64,000 nucleotides of DNA from Meghimatium bilineatum (lineage: Eukaryota; Mollusca; Gastropoda; Stylommatophora; Philomycidae), in contig CM067312.1 in the NCBI GenBank assembly GCA_034231615.1, positions 3,203,001 through 3,267,000 on the forward strand, in the 5' to 3' direction. The translations under genes were made by a program, and so were the position numbers. The notes under the pieces were generated by a model that worked only from the letters and a program-made list of their open reading frames with translations, was not told where the DNA came from and did no database searches. Of this stretch, positions 22,880 to 35,000 are shown in pieces (within the stretch, counting starts at the first letter, position 1; the number at the start of each line of letters is the position of its first letter).

Positions 22880-23726
22880 GCATGATGGCAAGCAAGAAGA
22901 CTAGACACGATCTGAAGGCACACGTAGCTCAATTTGCACCTGAATACCCAGTAAAGAAAGGCTATGCTGCACGGCTGTTACTGGACCCCACCAATACCCC
23001 AGTAGATGTGATGAGGAAGATCCAGACTTGTGCTCGCTGCGGAACCAGATAAGTGTATCAGTGAATCTTCTCTTCTTTCAGCTGTGAAGCGTGCAGAAAA
23101 CAGTGCAGACTGATCCGATGCTTCTGATGTCCTGTGAGACGACTGTGTTTGGTGATACCATGGACATTGATGCTGCATTTATTAGATTACATGCAATAGA
23201 TACTTTAGATTTAGATAAATTTAAAGAAGCTGTTTCGTGTCTGGCAAAAGCTTTCACCAAGAAGCTTGAGCTCCAACTAGCACGATATCTGTCTGGAGAT
23301 CTTTCTGCGCCAAATGCTAAGATGTTAGCTGATACTGCTGCAGCTCCACTGCACAACATGCAGGCAGAAAGAACTCTAGGGATGATGGATGCTATGTGGC
23401 GCAGAGCTCCTAATGCTAAACTGGGCTTCATCGAAGGCAAAATTAAAGGGATACTTAATGATACACTTGGGTATCTCGAGTCACTACCTGAATCTTTGAG
23501 GGAGCGACTCGTAAAAGAATCTGCCACTAGAGGACGCCAAATTCAGACATTAAGAGATCAGATGGAAACAGCAAGAGATGAAGGTTTTGCCAGGAGACAG
23601 GATGATGCTAGTAATAGGGAAGATTTGAGAAAGGAGATAGAAGCAGAATTTCAAGGGCTATCTAGCTGTTGTGTTTATAATGCTATATATTTTTATATGT
23701 TTATAATAGTTTATAATAAACTATAA
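22880..23726 (+). pseudogene. Unrecognised protein fragment, frame-broken
   Basis: First piece: MMASKKTRHDLKAHVAQF, GYAARLLLDPTNTPVDVMRK. Second, in another frame: AEPDKCISESSLLSAVKRAE. Third and longest: TVFGDTMDIDAAFIRLHAID, KLELQLARYLSGDLSAP, APLHNMQAERTLGMMDAMWR, KLGFIEGKIKGILND, ending in a charged helical tail. At least two frameshifts are needed. Base composition is clearly protein-like (GC higher than neighbours). The NMQAERTLG...MMDAMWRRAPN block looks like the end of a transposon-type protein with a late conserved Glu, but I cannot name the family. It could also be a processed gene copy. Confidence 0.5.
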
Positions 23727-23829
23727 ATCCAATTTGAAAATTTAGTATGCTAGGCATTTTAGTTGCCTAATTAAATTAATAGGTCGCCAAGATAATCGAA
23801 ATTATTTTACTATGCTATAATAAACAATT

Positions 23830-24398
23830 ATAACAGCAGATGGAAGAAGTTCAACAGAAATAAGATGCAGAATAGGACAGGCAAAAACAACATTCAGAAA
23901 AATGAAAAATATACTGTGTAATATGACCTTGTCATTAGAGGTGAGAAAGAGAGTTCTGCAGTGTTATATAACCCCTATACTAACATATGGGTGCGAGTCT
24001 TGGACAATAAACAAACTGGAAAGTGGGAGATTGGAGGCAACGGAGATGTGGTTCTACAGAAGAATGCTGAGAATACCATGGACTGCCAGAAAAACTAATG
24101 TAGAGGTGTTAAAAGAGTTAAATGCGAAACGGACCTTAATCAACAATATAAGAAAAAGGCAATCTTCTTTTTTTGGCCACTTCATGAGACAGGCAGGTTT
24201 AGAGAACATAATCACAACAGGCAAGATTGAAGGCACCAGAGACAGAGGGCGACAACGTGAGAAAATATTAGACAGTTTGACAACCTGGCACGGCAAAGAA
24301 ACAACAACGACTTTGATACATAATACTGTGGACAGAGAGCTGTGGAGAGCCATGACCGCCTACGCCACCCGGCATGGCACCTGATGATGATGATGATA
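23830..24398 (+). repeat. LINE 3' fragment, family LB
   Basis: Frame 23902-24384: RVLQCYITPILTYGCESWTI, TEMWFYRRMLRIPWTARKTN, KRQSSFFGHFMRQAGLENII, TGKIEGTRDRGRQREKI, ending CATGGCACC with a (TGA)n tail. Long open frame, 5'-truncated. Relatives: 25425-25546, 34090-34400 and 43755-43925. Confidence 0.85.
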
Positions 24399-25424
24399 AT
24401 AAACAATAGGCATACTATTATTATTTGTTACGAGGAAAAGTTATCTATAAAACACATAACACGTTTTATAAATGTGTTACCTTAACCCCTTACTGGAATC
24501 AGATTTCAAGCAGAGATGAAACCTTAATTCTTTCAAATAACTACCAATCTTTACAGCGGACGACGCCATTTTGACATTGAATATTCAAAACTCAAAACTT
24601 TCTTTGATCGAATAAAAGAAACATAACTGATAATTTTTATATTTTAATAAGGAAATAATAGGACAATATGTATCGTTTATAAACATATATATATACTATA
24701 CTCATACTTACAAATTGAATGTATGATGCAGATTCTTAATAATAAATAATAAATTCTAAATAATAACAGTTCAATAGACTATTAAAAAGTCTGCGTATCA
24801 TAGATATTTCGTTGGCTACTTTTAAGTAGCAGACGAGAGAAAGTGCAGCTGAATCTCAAAAACAAGTTCACTTGGTGCACAAGTTGTTCACTTCAGTCTA
24901 TGGATATTGTGTTCTGATAAAGCAATTTCGTAGAATAGGCATATGTAGATAATATAATTGCTTTGTTAATTGTAACTTGTTTAGTTAGTTCACAAAACAT
25001 TGTGGAATGTTGTTTAATTTTAAGTTAACAGATGTGTTTCTGTGTTTCTGACTTGAGAAGTTGTGTAGTGCAGTGTAAACAACGATCGATGTCCCACTCA
25101 TATTTGAGTTACGTAGTGTAAGCCTTTACTTTATTTAAATAATGTCGCGTAGCTAAGTTATATGTAGGATTAATCCGAATGTGTGTACTTTTTATATAAT
25201 AAGAACATGCCTACAATGTTGTGATAATTGTTGTTATATTGTGCATTAATAATTGAGTTACTGTTTATAAAATGTGATAAACATTTTTTTATTATAATTA
25301 GGGCCTATAGTATTTTATATTATAGCCATTTCCAATTGTTTTTGAATGATTCATAAGAAGAGCACATAGTAATAGTACTAACACCTTTATATTTACCATG
25401 GACGGCAAACAAAAGAACTCTGTG
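24399..25424. other. Intergenic DNA, no gene seen
   Basis: AT-rich (about 70% by eye). No exon or repeat copy recognised. Confidence 0.4.
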
Positions 25425-25546
25425 TGAGCTGGAGGAAACTGAGATGTGGTTATTGAGAAGAATGAGGAAAATTCCATGGACAGCCAAGAAACTAATGTGG
25501 AAGTTCTCACAGATGTTGGAGTAAAAAGAAAAATTATAGAAAAAAT
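25425..25546 (+). repeat. LINE fragment, family LB, degenerate
   Basis: Resembles TEMWLLRRMRKIPWTAKK of LB. It is cut off by the minus-strand I-like LINE that begins at about 25548. Confidence 0.6.
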
Positions 25547-27219
25547 TAGAAGCAGTCATTCTTCTTCTTTCGTTCACTTGAAACATGTCTATATCTGTAA
25601 TTCTGTCTCCTTAATAAACTCACTGTCTTTTGTAGTTCATACAGTGTCCCATAGAGCTTTGATTCCAGTGTTGTTTCCTCTGGCCAATATGTCTGCCTCA
25701 GCGTTTCATGCTCAGAACACTCTTGAAGTATATGTTTGGCACTCTGTGCTGCCTGTACACATGGCCGTGTTGCCAATCTTGAACTTTGTATACATGTGAC
25801 TGTGGAGTCGGTTGTGTCCTGTTCTGAGACGTAGAATTATAACTTGTTCTGGTCTGTTCATAATGTGATAGTCATCTTGTGTTGGTGTTTGAGGCTTTCT
25901 TATTGACTTGATCATCTGTTTTTTCTGATGATAGGTGATTGGTATATCTGGTTGGTCTTTGGCAGCACCTTCCTTAGCCAGTTGGTCTGCTTTTTCATTT
26001 CCTGGTATTCCACAGTGAGAGGGTATCCACTGCATGGTTACCCTATACTGGTAAGACAATTAGCTAAGTAATTTTTCAAGTCTGTTAGTTTTCCAGACTG
26101 GAGAGCTTGAAGCACTGACCTTGCATCTGTCAGGAATACCACAGGCTGTAGGTCAGAGTTGGAGTTCAGCAGTTTTTTAGCTGCCACACTAATTGCCTGG
26201 ATTTCTGCATCATAATTATTGCAGAATTTTCCTGTTGGTGTTCTGATTGTATCTCTAGGCTTGTGTAGATATTCTATATATATACACCTGCACCTCCATT
26301 CCTCATGGCGTTCTGTGCTGACCCATCTGTGTATACTCTGACCCATATATCTTGTGGATATTCCTCATCCAGGAAACTGAGGGTGACTGTCCTTCGCTGA
26401 ACACTGTTCTGTTCGTCCTCGCTTAGTATTCCTTTCACATGGGTCTGAATGTATATTGGCATTCCATGTCTTTCACTCCCCGGGGTTTGTTCTGGTACAG
26501 GCCTTAAGGGGCTGTCAACTTCAGGTAGGTCTGTAAGTTGTCTGCGGAGTCGTTTAGCTTGATGGATAAAGCTGCTTCTTTTCAGTCGTCCCATTGCTAG
26601 ATTTTGGAATCTTTCCTTCATTGGATGACTTGGCATACACTGAAACTTTTCTGCCTGAATTAGTACTTTTGTGTCTCTGCATTCGCCAAGTGTTTGCATT
26701 CTTCCCATTTTCTGCATCTCTGCTATGGGTGTTGATTTCATTGCTCCCAACATTATTCTAAGTGCCTGGTTTTGCACTTTATCTAGATCTTGTAATGTGG
26801 TGTTGGATGCAGGACACCAAGCAGATGAACCATATTCCAGGTGTGGTCTTATGCCTTGCTGGTAAACTTATATTCCCACTGGCTCCCCATGTGTTTCCAC
26901 TTAGTTTTCTCAGGATAGCTAACTTCCTCCTGGATTTTGTTGTTGCTTTGTTTATGTGCTGCTTCCATGTCAGTTTATCATCAAAAGTAACTCCGAGGTA
27001 TGTGGGTTGTTTGTCTTCTTTCAAGAGCTCTCCATCTATTTTGATATGACCGGCTTTTTTATTTGGTGAGAGGGTAAAGAGTGTAGTGCTGCACTTATCT
27101 GTGTTAATGCTGACACACCATATATTAGCCCATAAGCTTAGGGCATCAATAGCTCTTTGTATTTGTTTAGTGGCCACTGTCGCATGTTCTTCCGTGCACC
27201 AGATCACCAGGTCGTCAGC

Positions 27220-28147
27220 TTACATTGCCACTTTGATCCCATGTGGTAGTTCAGCAACTAGGTCATTGATGTAAACCAAGAAAAGTGTGGGTGACAGGAC
27301 TCCTCCCTGGGGGACTCCATGACGCAGTATAACTTTCTTGCTCTTGCGACCATCTAATTGTACCCTGGCTCTTCTATTATGCAGGTATGCTTTTACCCAT
27401 TTGTACATTCTTGAGCTAACCCTGCAATTTCGCAATTTCTTTAGGAGCCCTTCTTTCCAGACCTTATCAAATGCTTTTCTGAGGTCTATCCATGCTGCTA
27501 GTACCAGTTTCTTTTCTTGGAAGGCATCCTCAATCTCTTGGGAGAGGTAGGTTGCCTGATCTTCAGTAGAGTAGCACTGTCTGAAACCTGCTTGCTGTGA
27601 TACCAGAAGGTTTTCAGTTTCAAGGTACCACTGCATCCTAAGATTGATAATGCGTTCCATTGTTTTGCATAGACAGCTTGTGAGGCTGATGGGCCTGTAG
27701 TTGGAGACTGTGTTGCCATCTTTTCCTGATTTGAGGAGTGGTATCATTATTGCTTCTCTCCACGCCTGTGGTACATTACCCATGGACCAGCTTGTGTTAA
27801 AGATCTGCAGTAACTTTGCTCTTGCTGCAATTCCCAGGTTTCTAATCATTTCATTGGACACTCCATCAGCTACAGGGGACTTTTTCATTTTCAATTTGGA
27901 TATTGCATGCTCCAGTTCTCTCATTGTGATTGGTGCCTCCATGACTTCAGGTATAGGTTCGCCGTGTCCAATGTTTTGCTGGTTCTCTCGAACCTCCTGT
28001 TGTTTGTCTGGGCTGACTTTGACGTTATTGTCTTCTGCAAAGTAATCAGCTGCATGTTTACCTGTTAAAATGTTTCTATCTTTATAAAGTGTGATCCTGG
28101 TATTTCTCCCTGTACCTTCATCATTTAGTTGTTTTACAAGTTTCCAT
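27220..28147 (-). pseudogene. Reverse transcriptase part of the I-like LINE
   Basis: The longest uninterrupted piece (about 310 residues) covers RT blocks 0-4, up to a stop codon immediately before ADD. The minus strand carries tgaGCTGACGACCTG where YADD is expected. The Tyr to stop change makes a full polymerase impossible. Confidence 0.85.
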
Positions 28148-29358
28148 GGGGTGCGAAGGGAACGCATTGCTCTAGGCGGACCCAGGGTTAGCAGATAACC
28201 AAGATCCCAAATGTACCTCCACGTGGTGCACCCTGGAAACAGAAATAAAGCAGCTCAAGCTGATTCTGGCCAAATCATTTGGGGATCGTGTCCGAGAATG
28301 TGGAGGTAGCAGATAGAAAGAGATTTGACTGCACAAGAGACAGACAATATCTCCGACACCACCAGCATCACCACATATAGCGACACTGTCGACATACAGT
28401 GAAGCTAGTCAGTCCAGTCCGAACATTGGAGGGGCGGCCAATGTAAAATGCACGTAAAGGTAGATGCATGGCGAGACAATTAGATTTCATACCGAGTACA
28501 ATGAAAGGGCAGAACAGCGCTAGAGGGCAGCGTGAACTGCAAATAGAAAGTGAAAAGTCTCTAGGAAAGTTGAACTACAAGCTCCGTCAGCTCGAGACGA
28601 GCATCTAATTACCTGTGTTCCTTACAGACAGAGACCCAGACCCATCCATTGGCGGCTGGTAAAGCAAGAAGACCTAATCCAACTCTAATGTCGAGCCTTC
28701 CTAAACCGGAAATATGCTCGCGAAGAGAAAGGGTTCCGTACCCTATGGGCTCAGGCACAAAAGGGACAACGATTTAGCCCTGTCCCAACTCTACTGTCAG
28801 GTTTTCCTACACCGGAAATACACTTGAAGAGAGAAAGGGTTCAGTACCTGATGGGCTCAGGCGCTATTGGGACAAGGACGCTCAGCTCTAGAACGCCTTG
28901 CTCTCAAATGCGTGGTGTGAGACTCGGACAAGGGGTACACGATGTCTGTGAATGAAACCTCGGCTAAGAGGGCGAAAGAGCCAGGGTCTAACTCCTCTGT
29001 TGAGTTCTTCCCCTTAAGGAACCAGGCTCACGGATGAGAAATGGTTCAGTAGCCAATGGGCACAGGTACAGCACGTCCAATTACACGAGGCGAGTTTATA
29101 GACAGTGGAACACCTCGTGCGAGTCAGACGAGAGCAAAAATCGTCTGGGCGAAGAGTCGCCACTATGCGTGCCTGGAGACAGATATAGAGGCTGTCACAG
29201 GCTAAGGGTAGCCCACCCGAATTGTCAAGGCATGCCGAAATCGGATGTGCTAGGTCTACAAGGCGCATAACGGTGGCACAAAGTAATCACGCTCCCGGCG
29301 GAAATCGCACGGATATCCGTGATGGTTACAATGGAGCGAACGCAAAACAAACAAGCAA
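28148..29358 (+). mobile_element. Unclassified 1.2 kb insertion with 12 bp target duplication
   Basis: Flanked by ACAAGTTTCCAT at 28136-28147 and 29359-29370, and interrupting a continuous LINE reading frame (WKLV). It is about 50% GC against roughly 35-40% around it. The plus-strand right end is AAAACAAACAAGCAA, like a (CAAA)n tail, which suggests retroposition in plus sense. It holds two clear copies (near 28682 and 28785) and one weaker copy (near 28990) of a block with ACTCTAATGTCGAG, CCGGAAATA, GAGAAAGGGTTC and ATGGGCTCAGGC. A 78-codon frame (29034-29270) is open but unlike any protein I know. Confidence 0.75.
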
Positions 29359-29490
29359 ACAAGTTTCCATAATTTCCTAGTATCTCTTTCTAGGTTCAGC
29401 CACTCTGTTTTTTCTTTCCATCTGCTCCATCTGGCTTGTAACTTGGCTCTTTGAAATTTAGCCTTTGTTTGCTGATATTTAGTCCGCACG

Positions 29491-30929
29491 ATCAGATGCT
29501 TTTGAGATAAATGAGCATGAGTCTATATCGAGAATGTGTGAATTGGGAATGAGGATAGGCGTGGCAAATGTCAAAATACTCTGAACAATAAAGCTAAATA
29601 ACAATAAAGCCAATAGAGAATTTAATTAATTTTACCCGGGTTTACACATATGCACTGTACGCGATAAGTTTCGTTAACATGCACTAGTGCTGACATTTTT
29701 ACCCCTTGGTGCACAGAGTTTGAACTTGGCTCACAAGACTTACGTATAGAAGTATGTGTAAAAGTTTCTATAACAAATAATAGAACTGATTCAAATAGAA
29801 AATGCTGAAGAAGATTAACTTTTTGGGTAGAAGGTTTGCTCAGTTGATGTTCTGTTCGATATTTATCAGTCCAGATAGAAATTTTTTTTCTCACAAGCAT
29901 GCTCATGTTAGAGGGAATATAATCCACAAGCATGCTCGTGTTAGAAGGAACAAAATCCACAAGCACTTTAGTGTTAGAGGGAGCATAATCCATATGTACT
30001 CCACCCCACTTAACTACCTGAGATCGAACATAATTCTTTCTGAACACAAGACAAATGAATTAAATGCTATATTAGGAAGATACCCAAAGCTCACAAAATA
30101 CTAAATGAACTCTAATTGAAATCACTGTTCTAAAATATGTATTTGTTCTTATATAATTTACTTAATCGTAAAGCACGGTAGCCTAGTATATAGTCAGCAT
30201 GTTTACTATCATTGGGTTACAGCGTTTAGGTTCGAAGTCATATTAGTATACACAAAAAACCCAGGTCATGATTTCTTGCCTGATATGACCACAACTCCAG
30301 TAGGTGACCCAGCTGTAAATGGATACCTGACACATGTGTTGGGGAAGGTAAAGACAGCAAGAAAGAGAACTGGCCACTTCATCTAATAGTTGCTGCGGCT
30401 TAGTACATGAAGAGTTATCTTTATCAACCGATGGCAGGTTGCTGTCATGGGATGTACCTTTATTTGACTTAATCATATAAGAAATATCTCAACAGAAATA
30501 TGATTATCTCCAGAGACTGAGTTGTCAACATACTGAGATTTGAAAAATGAGACACTGAACTAGGAAAGTAGACATAAATGTTAATTTCTTTCTTTGCAGT
30601 ATTATTATAAGCAGTATCCTTACATTAGAAGTAAGGTAGTACCATCAAAGAGTGAACGTTTGTGTACTGCCAGAGTTTAAAAGGAGCCCAAAGAGTATTA
30701 ATATTACAACCTGTCATGTATGTGGTAGGAGGAAACTAAGGCGGTTTGGCATGGACATATCTGGGCTCTATCATCAGCACAAAGTGGCAACTTGGCTGCC
30801 TTCTGGATTCTATTATCATCCTCATCAATATTGTATTCGTTAGCTTCCATTTTGATAATTGTCCAGTAAATTTTCTCCAGTTACAGTTTTAAACCTCAAA
30901 GTGTGTATTTATTCTGTCCTTCAGCTAAA
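29491..30929. other. Intergenic DNA, no gene seen
   Basis: Contains the 33 bp repeat at 29892-29990. At 30175-30240 a tRNA-like stretch (GTAGCCTAGTATATAG... GGTTCGAAGTC) is too degenerate to call. Otherwise nothing recognised. Confidence 0.4.
29892..29990. repeat. Tandem repeat, 3 x 33 bp
   Basis: Three units of CACAAGCATGCTCATGTTAG AGGGAATATAATC with several substitutions between them. Confidence 0.9.
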
Positions 30930-30930
30930 C

Positions 30931-31010
30931 CAGTGTTTATCAAACTTTTTCCAGTTACAGCCATCTTCGTATAGATTTTTATAGGTCAGAACCCCCAACC
31001 AGTGCTGTAA
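30931..31010. repeat. Possible hAT-type MITE end
   Basis: CAGTGTTTATCAAACTTTTT resembles the CAGTGGTTCTCAACC ends of animal hAT MITEs. No convincing opposite end was found. Confidence 0.25.
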
Positions 31011-31664
31011 GTAGTCTCAGTAAAGGGGGTTAACTTAAAAAGGATAATTACTTCATCTTTGTGCGATTTTTTTGTGATCTTTTTCTACAATTGGTTACTT
31101 CATCTTGATGATTTCATAGCCTCATTACTAATGGAATTTCATACATCAAGCACAATAGCATTGTCATTTTTATGGAAAAATATAGTAGATCCATATTTAA
31201 AGTATTCAGAACTGTACTGATACTTCTTTTTTTGGGAGTATCTTCTGTCGTGAATGGGGATACACATTATATAAACAAAGGTATGATTTATGAAAATTCC
31301 ATGTCAGACTTTAAAAAAAATACTAAAATAGAATACATTTTTCCAAGAAAAACAGTAACAGACACACATTGAAAGCTAGAGCACTTTCTCCTGTTGGGTG
31401 CTACATTTAGTTTACAAAGGTAGACAAAGTGTATTTCCGAATTTCAATGCAACTAAGCCTTAGTTTACTGTTGTAGAAATGTTTTAGGTTATTTTAATTC
31501 AGTTATAACGCTTCTCATTTTCAATAGAAGCTTGTCACTGGTTTCAATAATCCTAGTTGGGCCAAGTTTCAGATAGAGTTAAATTAACATAAACCTTCTT
31601 GTTAAATATTCTAACGTACAGTATTTTGATTCCACGTCTCTTGGATGGAAGCACAATTTTGAAA

Positions 31665-32042
31665 ATGCAAGAAAAAGAAGCAGATACAGTTGATAGCCAT
31701 AGTACAGAGACAAAGAAATCAACAATAACATTTTCAGCCATATTTCTGGGCTCAATGTCAGTAAATCGTTTGTACACACAAACATTACAACCATGGGTTA
31801 TGGCTGAGATATACAGAAAAAAAGAAAATGTTCAAGATGTGTTCATAGAGATAGTTGGAGACAGTTTGGTAGTCAGCAACAGAGCAGTGCAAGCACAGCA
31901 GGTATTGTGGGAGCAACATCTGAAAGGTGTGACCAGGTTTGCAAAACTTCACCAGGATCGCAAATGTTTTGCATACCTAACACGTTACCAGCTGACTGCT
32001 GACTTTCAGTGCCATGTTTATCTTGCTGAATCTGAAGAAATA
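31665..32042 (+). CDS. TBC1D1/4-like exon 1 (first PTB domain)
   Basis: 126 codons, donor ATA|gtgagt. The reading frame stays open upstream to about 31600, and a possible acceptor (ctaacgtacag) ends at 31621. The coding part may therefore begin inside a second exon starting at 31622; the first Met in good position is at 31665. It encodes most of PTB1. Confidence 0.85.
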
Positions 32043-35000
32043 GTGAGTCATTTTTTTGTTGTTTTAGCATGTCATGTACAACAAGTCAAGTTAAATTACT
32101 TACCCCGGTAAACATTAGTTAGTTCTTGAAAACACATGTTTACACCACGTCAATAAACATTTCAATCTTGTGAACAAATGTTTACTCAACCTCAACAGAC
32201 ATTTAAATCTTGCGAACACATGTTTACAACACTCTAACAAACATTTCAGTCTTGTGAACACATGTTTACAACACCTCAACAAATATTTCAGTCTTGTGAA
32301 CACATGTTTACAACACCTTAAACATTTCAATCTTGTAAACAAATGTTTACTTAACCTCAACTAATATTTTCATTTTGTGAACAAATATTTACACCTTCCT
32401 CTTATGGTCCATGCTGTATGGCGTTAGTTATCATGTCTTTCCACATCCTTCTATTTCGTATGCTATCAATCATTTCTGGTGCCGATGTTCTCTCGTGCCA
32501 CAATGCTAGATTGTCAAGAATCTTCTCTCTTGGTCTTCCCCTACCTCTCTTGTTCTTAACTTGGTTGTTGTTACAATGTGTTCCATCCTACCTCTTCTCA
32601 TGATGTGTCCCAAAATGTGGACTGTCTCTTTCTGATGCGGATAAGCAGTTCTCTTTTTTAAATTAAATTATTTCAAGATATCTTCATTATGCTTGTTATC
32701 TGTCCATGGTGTTCTCAGCATACTTCTATAAAAACCACACCTCTGATGCTTCAATATAATTTTTTACTGTTCTGCTTATCATCCAATATTCACTTCCATA
32801 CATCAAAATTAGTTCTATAGAACTTCTAAGAACTCTCTTTTTCAATTCAAAGATTCATTACATAGGATGTTCTTCATCTTGTGAAATGTTGCCTTTGCCT
32901 GTGAAATTCTACTTTTGATTTCTTCATAGCTGTCATTCCCCCCCCCCCCCCCCCCCCTAAATATATAGTTTTTAGTTTATATTCCTATTTTAATTTTTTT
33001 TAAACGTCCATATTTAGCACCATAAGTACTTTTTTTGGCCCACCAAAAAAGAACAGTACATGCGTTTTATATTTAAAAATCCGTCCGGATTAGTAGTAAT
33101 TACTGAAATTTAACACCAAATGACCTTTTTTAAAAAATGTCTGCGGGGGGGGGGGGGGGAGGAGGCAGGACCGAAATCTGTATCAATATGGAAAATCCAT
33201 ACTAGTTGACACTTACTCTTCTTTAATACATCTTTAATACTCGGCAACACGCGGGCGCTATCTATGTTTATATATGTTGTGTTTATCTAGCAGCGGGGTT
33301 TTAAACATCTATCTCTCCTCTTTCCTATCCATGACCATGCTGGAAAAGTTAACACACTGGACAGACAGATACAAGTGGAAGGAGAAACACAATGTGGATA
33401 AATGACAATTTGTATACCACCAAGGCAAGATACATAGTCATGGAGCTTTCTTTCACACACAGAAGACTCCCAACTCTTATCGGTGAAAAATACTTTGCAG
33501 GCATTGAAACCGCATCAAATCTGCAACCATTTTATGGTATTTATTTGGCCTACTTTCGACCACTCAACCCATATTACTGCATGGTTTCAATAGGGCCTAT
33601 AAATAACTCAAAAGAAATACAGTATTGTACAAACTTCACCTCCTAACCCCTTGGTTTATGAGCGTTTGTCAGAACCTTCTGGCAGACCCATGTGGCGCAC
33701 GTTTCCTCCAACAGATGTGAGAGAGTGATATGCATGTTTGTTTAATCCTGTCGTTACTCACTGATTACACAAATATATTGCTCATTCTGACCCGTAGTTG
33801 TTCCCAGTCATACTGGCGCTAGTATTATGTCCAGCTAGTCAAGCCAAAATGAGGTAAACAGGTTACTAAAACACTTACCTTGCCTATTAATAAAAAATAT
33901 ATTTTAAAAAGTATATATTAAAAAAAACATACAATAAAACTAAACAGGACAATTCTCCACGTATCGGCTCAAATTGAACCTTTTTCAAGAGACAAACAAC
34001 AGAAAACAACAAAATAAAAAACAAAATAGATAACTAGATTTCATCAAGCCCCGTCTCCATAGTGCAGGGATGGCAACGCATCTAGTAAAAGAGAAAATGC
34101 GTGCATTCATTATAAACAAACCGAAAGTGGGAAATTAGAGGCACTATAGATGAGTGCAAGAATAATAAAAGAAAAAGATAAGAAAAATACCCCTTTTGTC
34201 ACTTTATCAGACAGGCAGGTTTTAAGAACATAGTCACAACAGGCAAGACTGAAGGGAACAGAGACAGATGGGGACGTGAAAAAATATTCGTGTGACAACC
34301 TAGCAAGGCTTGGAAACAACGATCTTGATAACAATACTGTGAACAGAGAACCATGGTCACCTACGCCAACCAGAATGGCACATGATAATGATAGATGAGT
34401 AATGATGAGGTTGTGTGGTGGTGGGGTGAGTGGGTTTGGGGAAGGAAGGATACAAGAAGAATCATCATTTGAAAACGCATGGAATGAATGTGAAACCAAA
34501 TATAGACATAAAGATATATATAAAACCAAACCTAAACATACATAGAAATGTATACACACACCAAGAGTTAAGAAATAAATATATAACAAAATGGACACAG
34601 ATGTGTGAAGGATACCCACACAAAATGCACAGGCATGTAAATGTATCCACACATAGGAAAGGGCTCACACCAGAATAGGCATACATATTGACACAGAATG
34701 GAGATACGTGCATTAACATAAACAAGCGCTCACATAAATATATATATCAATTATTTTGCTTGACTATTTGTTCATTAGGTTACTGCGGCACCATCCACTT
34801 TGTCGGACACCCTCTGACCATTTGGTTATTTATATTATGTCCAGCACTGGCAGTGAAGACGCGTCATCAATTGCAGTGTTGTCTTTCTTCTTTCATTTCG
34901 CTTTATATCGCTTTATGCCTAGCAGCGTCATGGGTAGTTCTCCGGAGATGACTTTTTTGTGTGCTTCATATATGTTTGTTTTCGTTGACTCTTTTATTTC

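Larger units (their letters stand above)
25548..29490 (-). mobile_element. I-like LINE with RNase H, split by a 1.2 kb insert
   Basis: Minus-strand element with its 5' part at 29490-29359 and the rest at 28147-25548. Order of protein pieces: LNLERDTRKLWKLV; RT with SPVADGVSNEMI, WREAIMIPLLKSGKDG, NYRPISLTSCLCKTMERI, AAWIDLRKAFDKVWKEGL and RHGVPQGGVLSPTLFLVYIN; palm ADDLVIWC; YLGVTFDDKLTWKQHI; RNase H with VRVYTDGSAQNAMRNGGAGV, then ALQSGKLTDLKNYL and QWIPSHCGIPGNEKADQLAK; and a Cys-containing end (HILQECSEH). Single stops and frameshifts occur (for example HGIKVAM-stop-ADD). An RNase H after the RT is typical of the I/R1/Jockey-side clades. The endonuclease part is missing (5' truncation). 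Confidence 0.88.

Noticed and set aside
23078-23527. 149-codon minus frame opposite the unrecognised pseudogene
   Set aside because: The plus-strand reading has the more protein-like composition and conserved-looking blocks. The minus frame is its shadow.
29622-30047. 141-codon minus frame (VHMDYAPSNTKVLVDFVPSN)
   Set aside because: Largely formed by the 33 bp tandem repeat at 29892-29990. No family match.
33392-33646. 84-codon frame as a gene or TBC1D exon
   Set aside because: No homology recognised, no splice borders, and the TBC1D frame already joins exon 1 to exon 2 without it.
34110-34725. 180- and 86-codon minus frames with many aromatic residues
   Set aside because: Low-complexity CACATA-rich DNA and a degenerate LINE produce them. 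No signal of selection.
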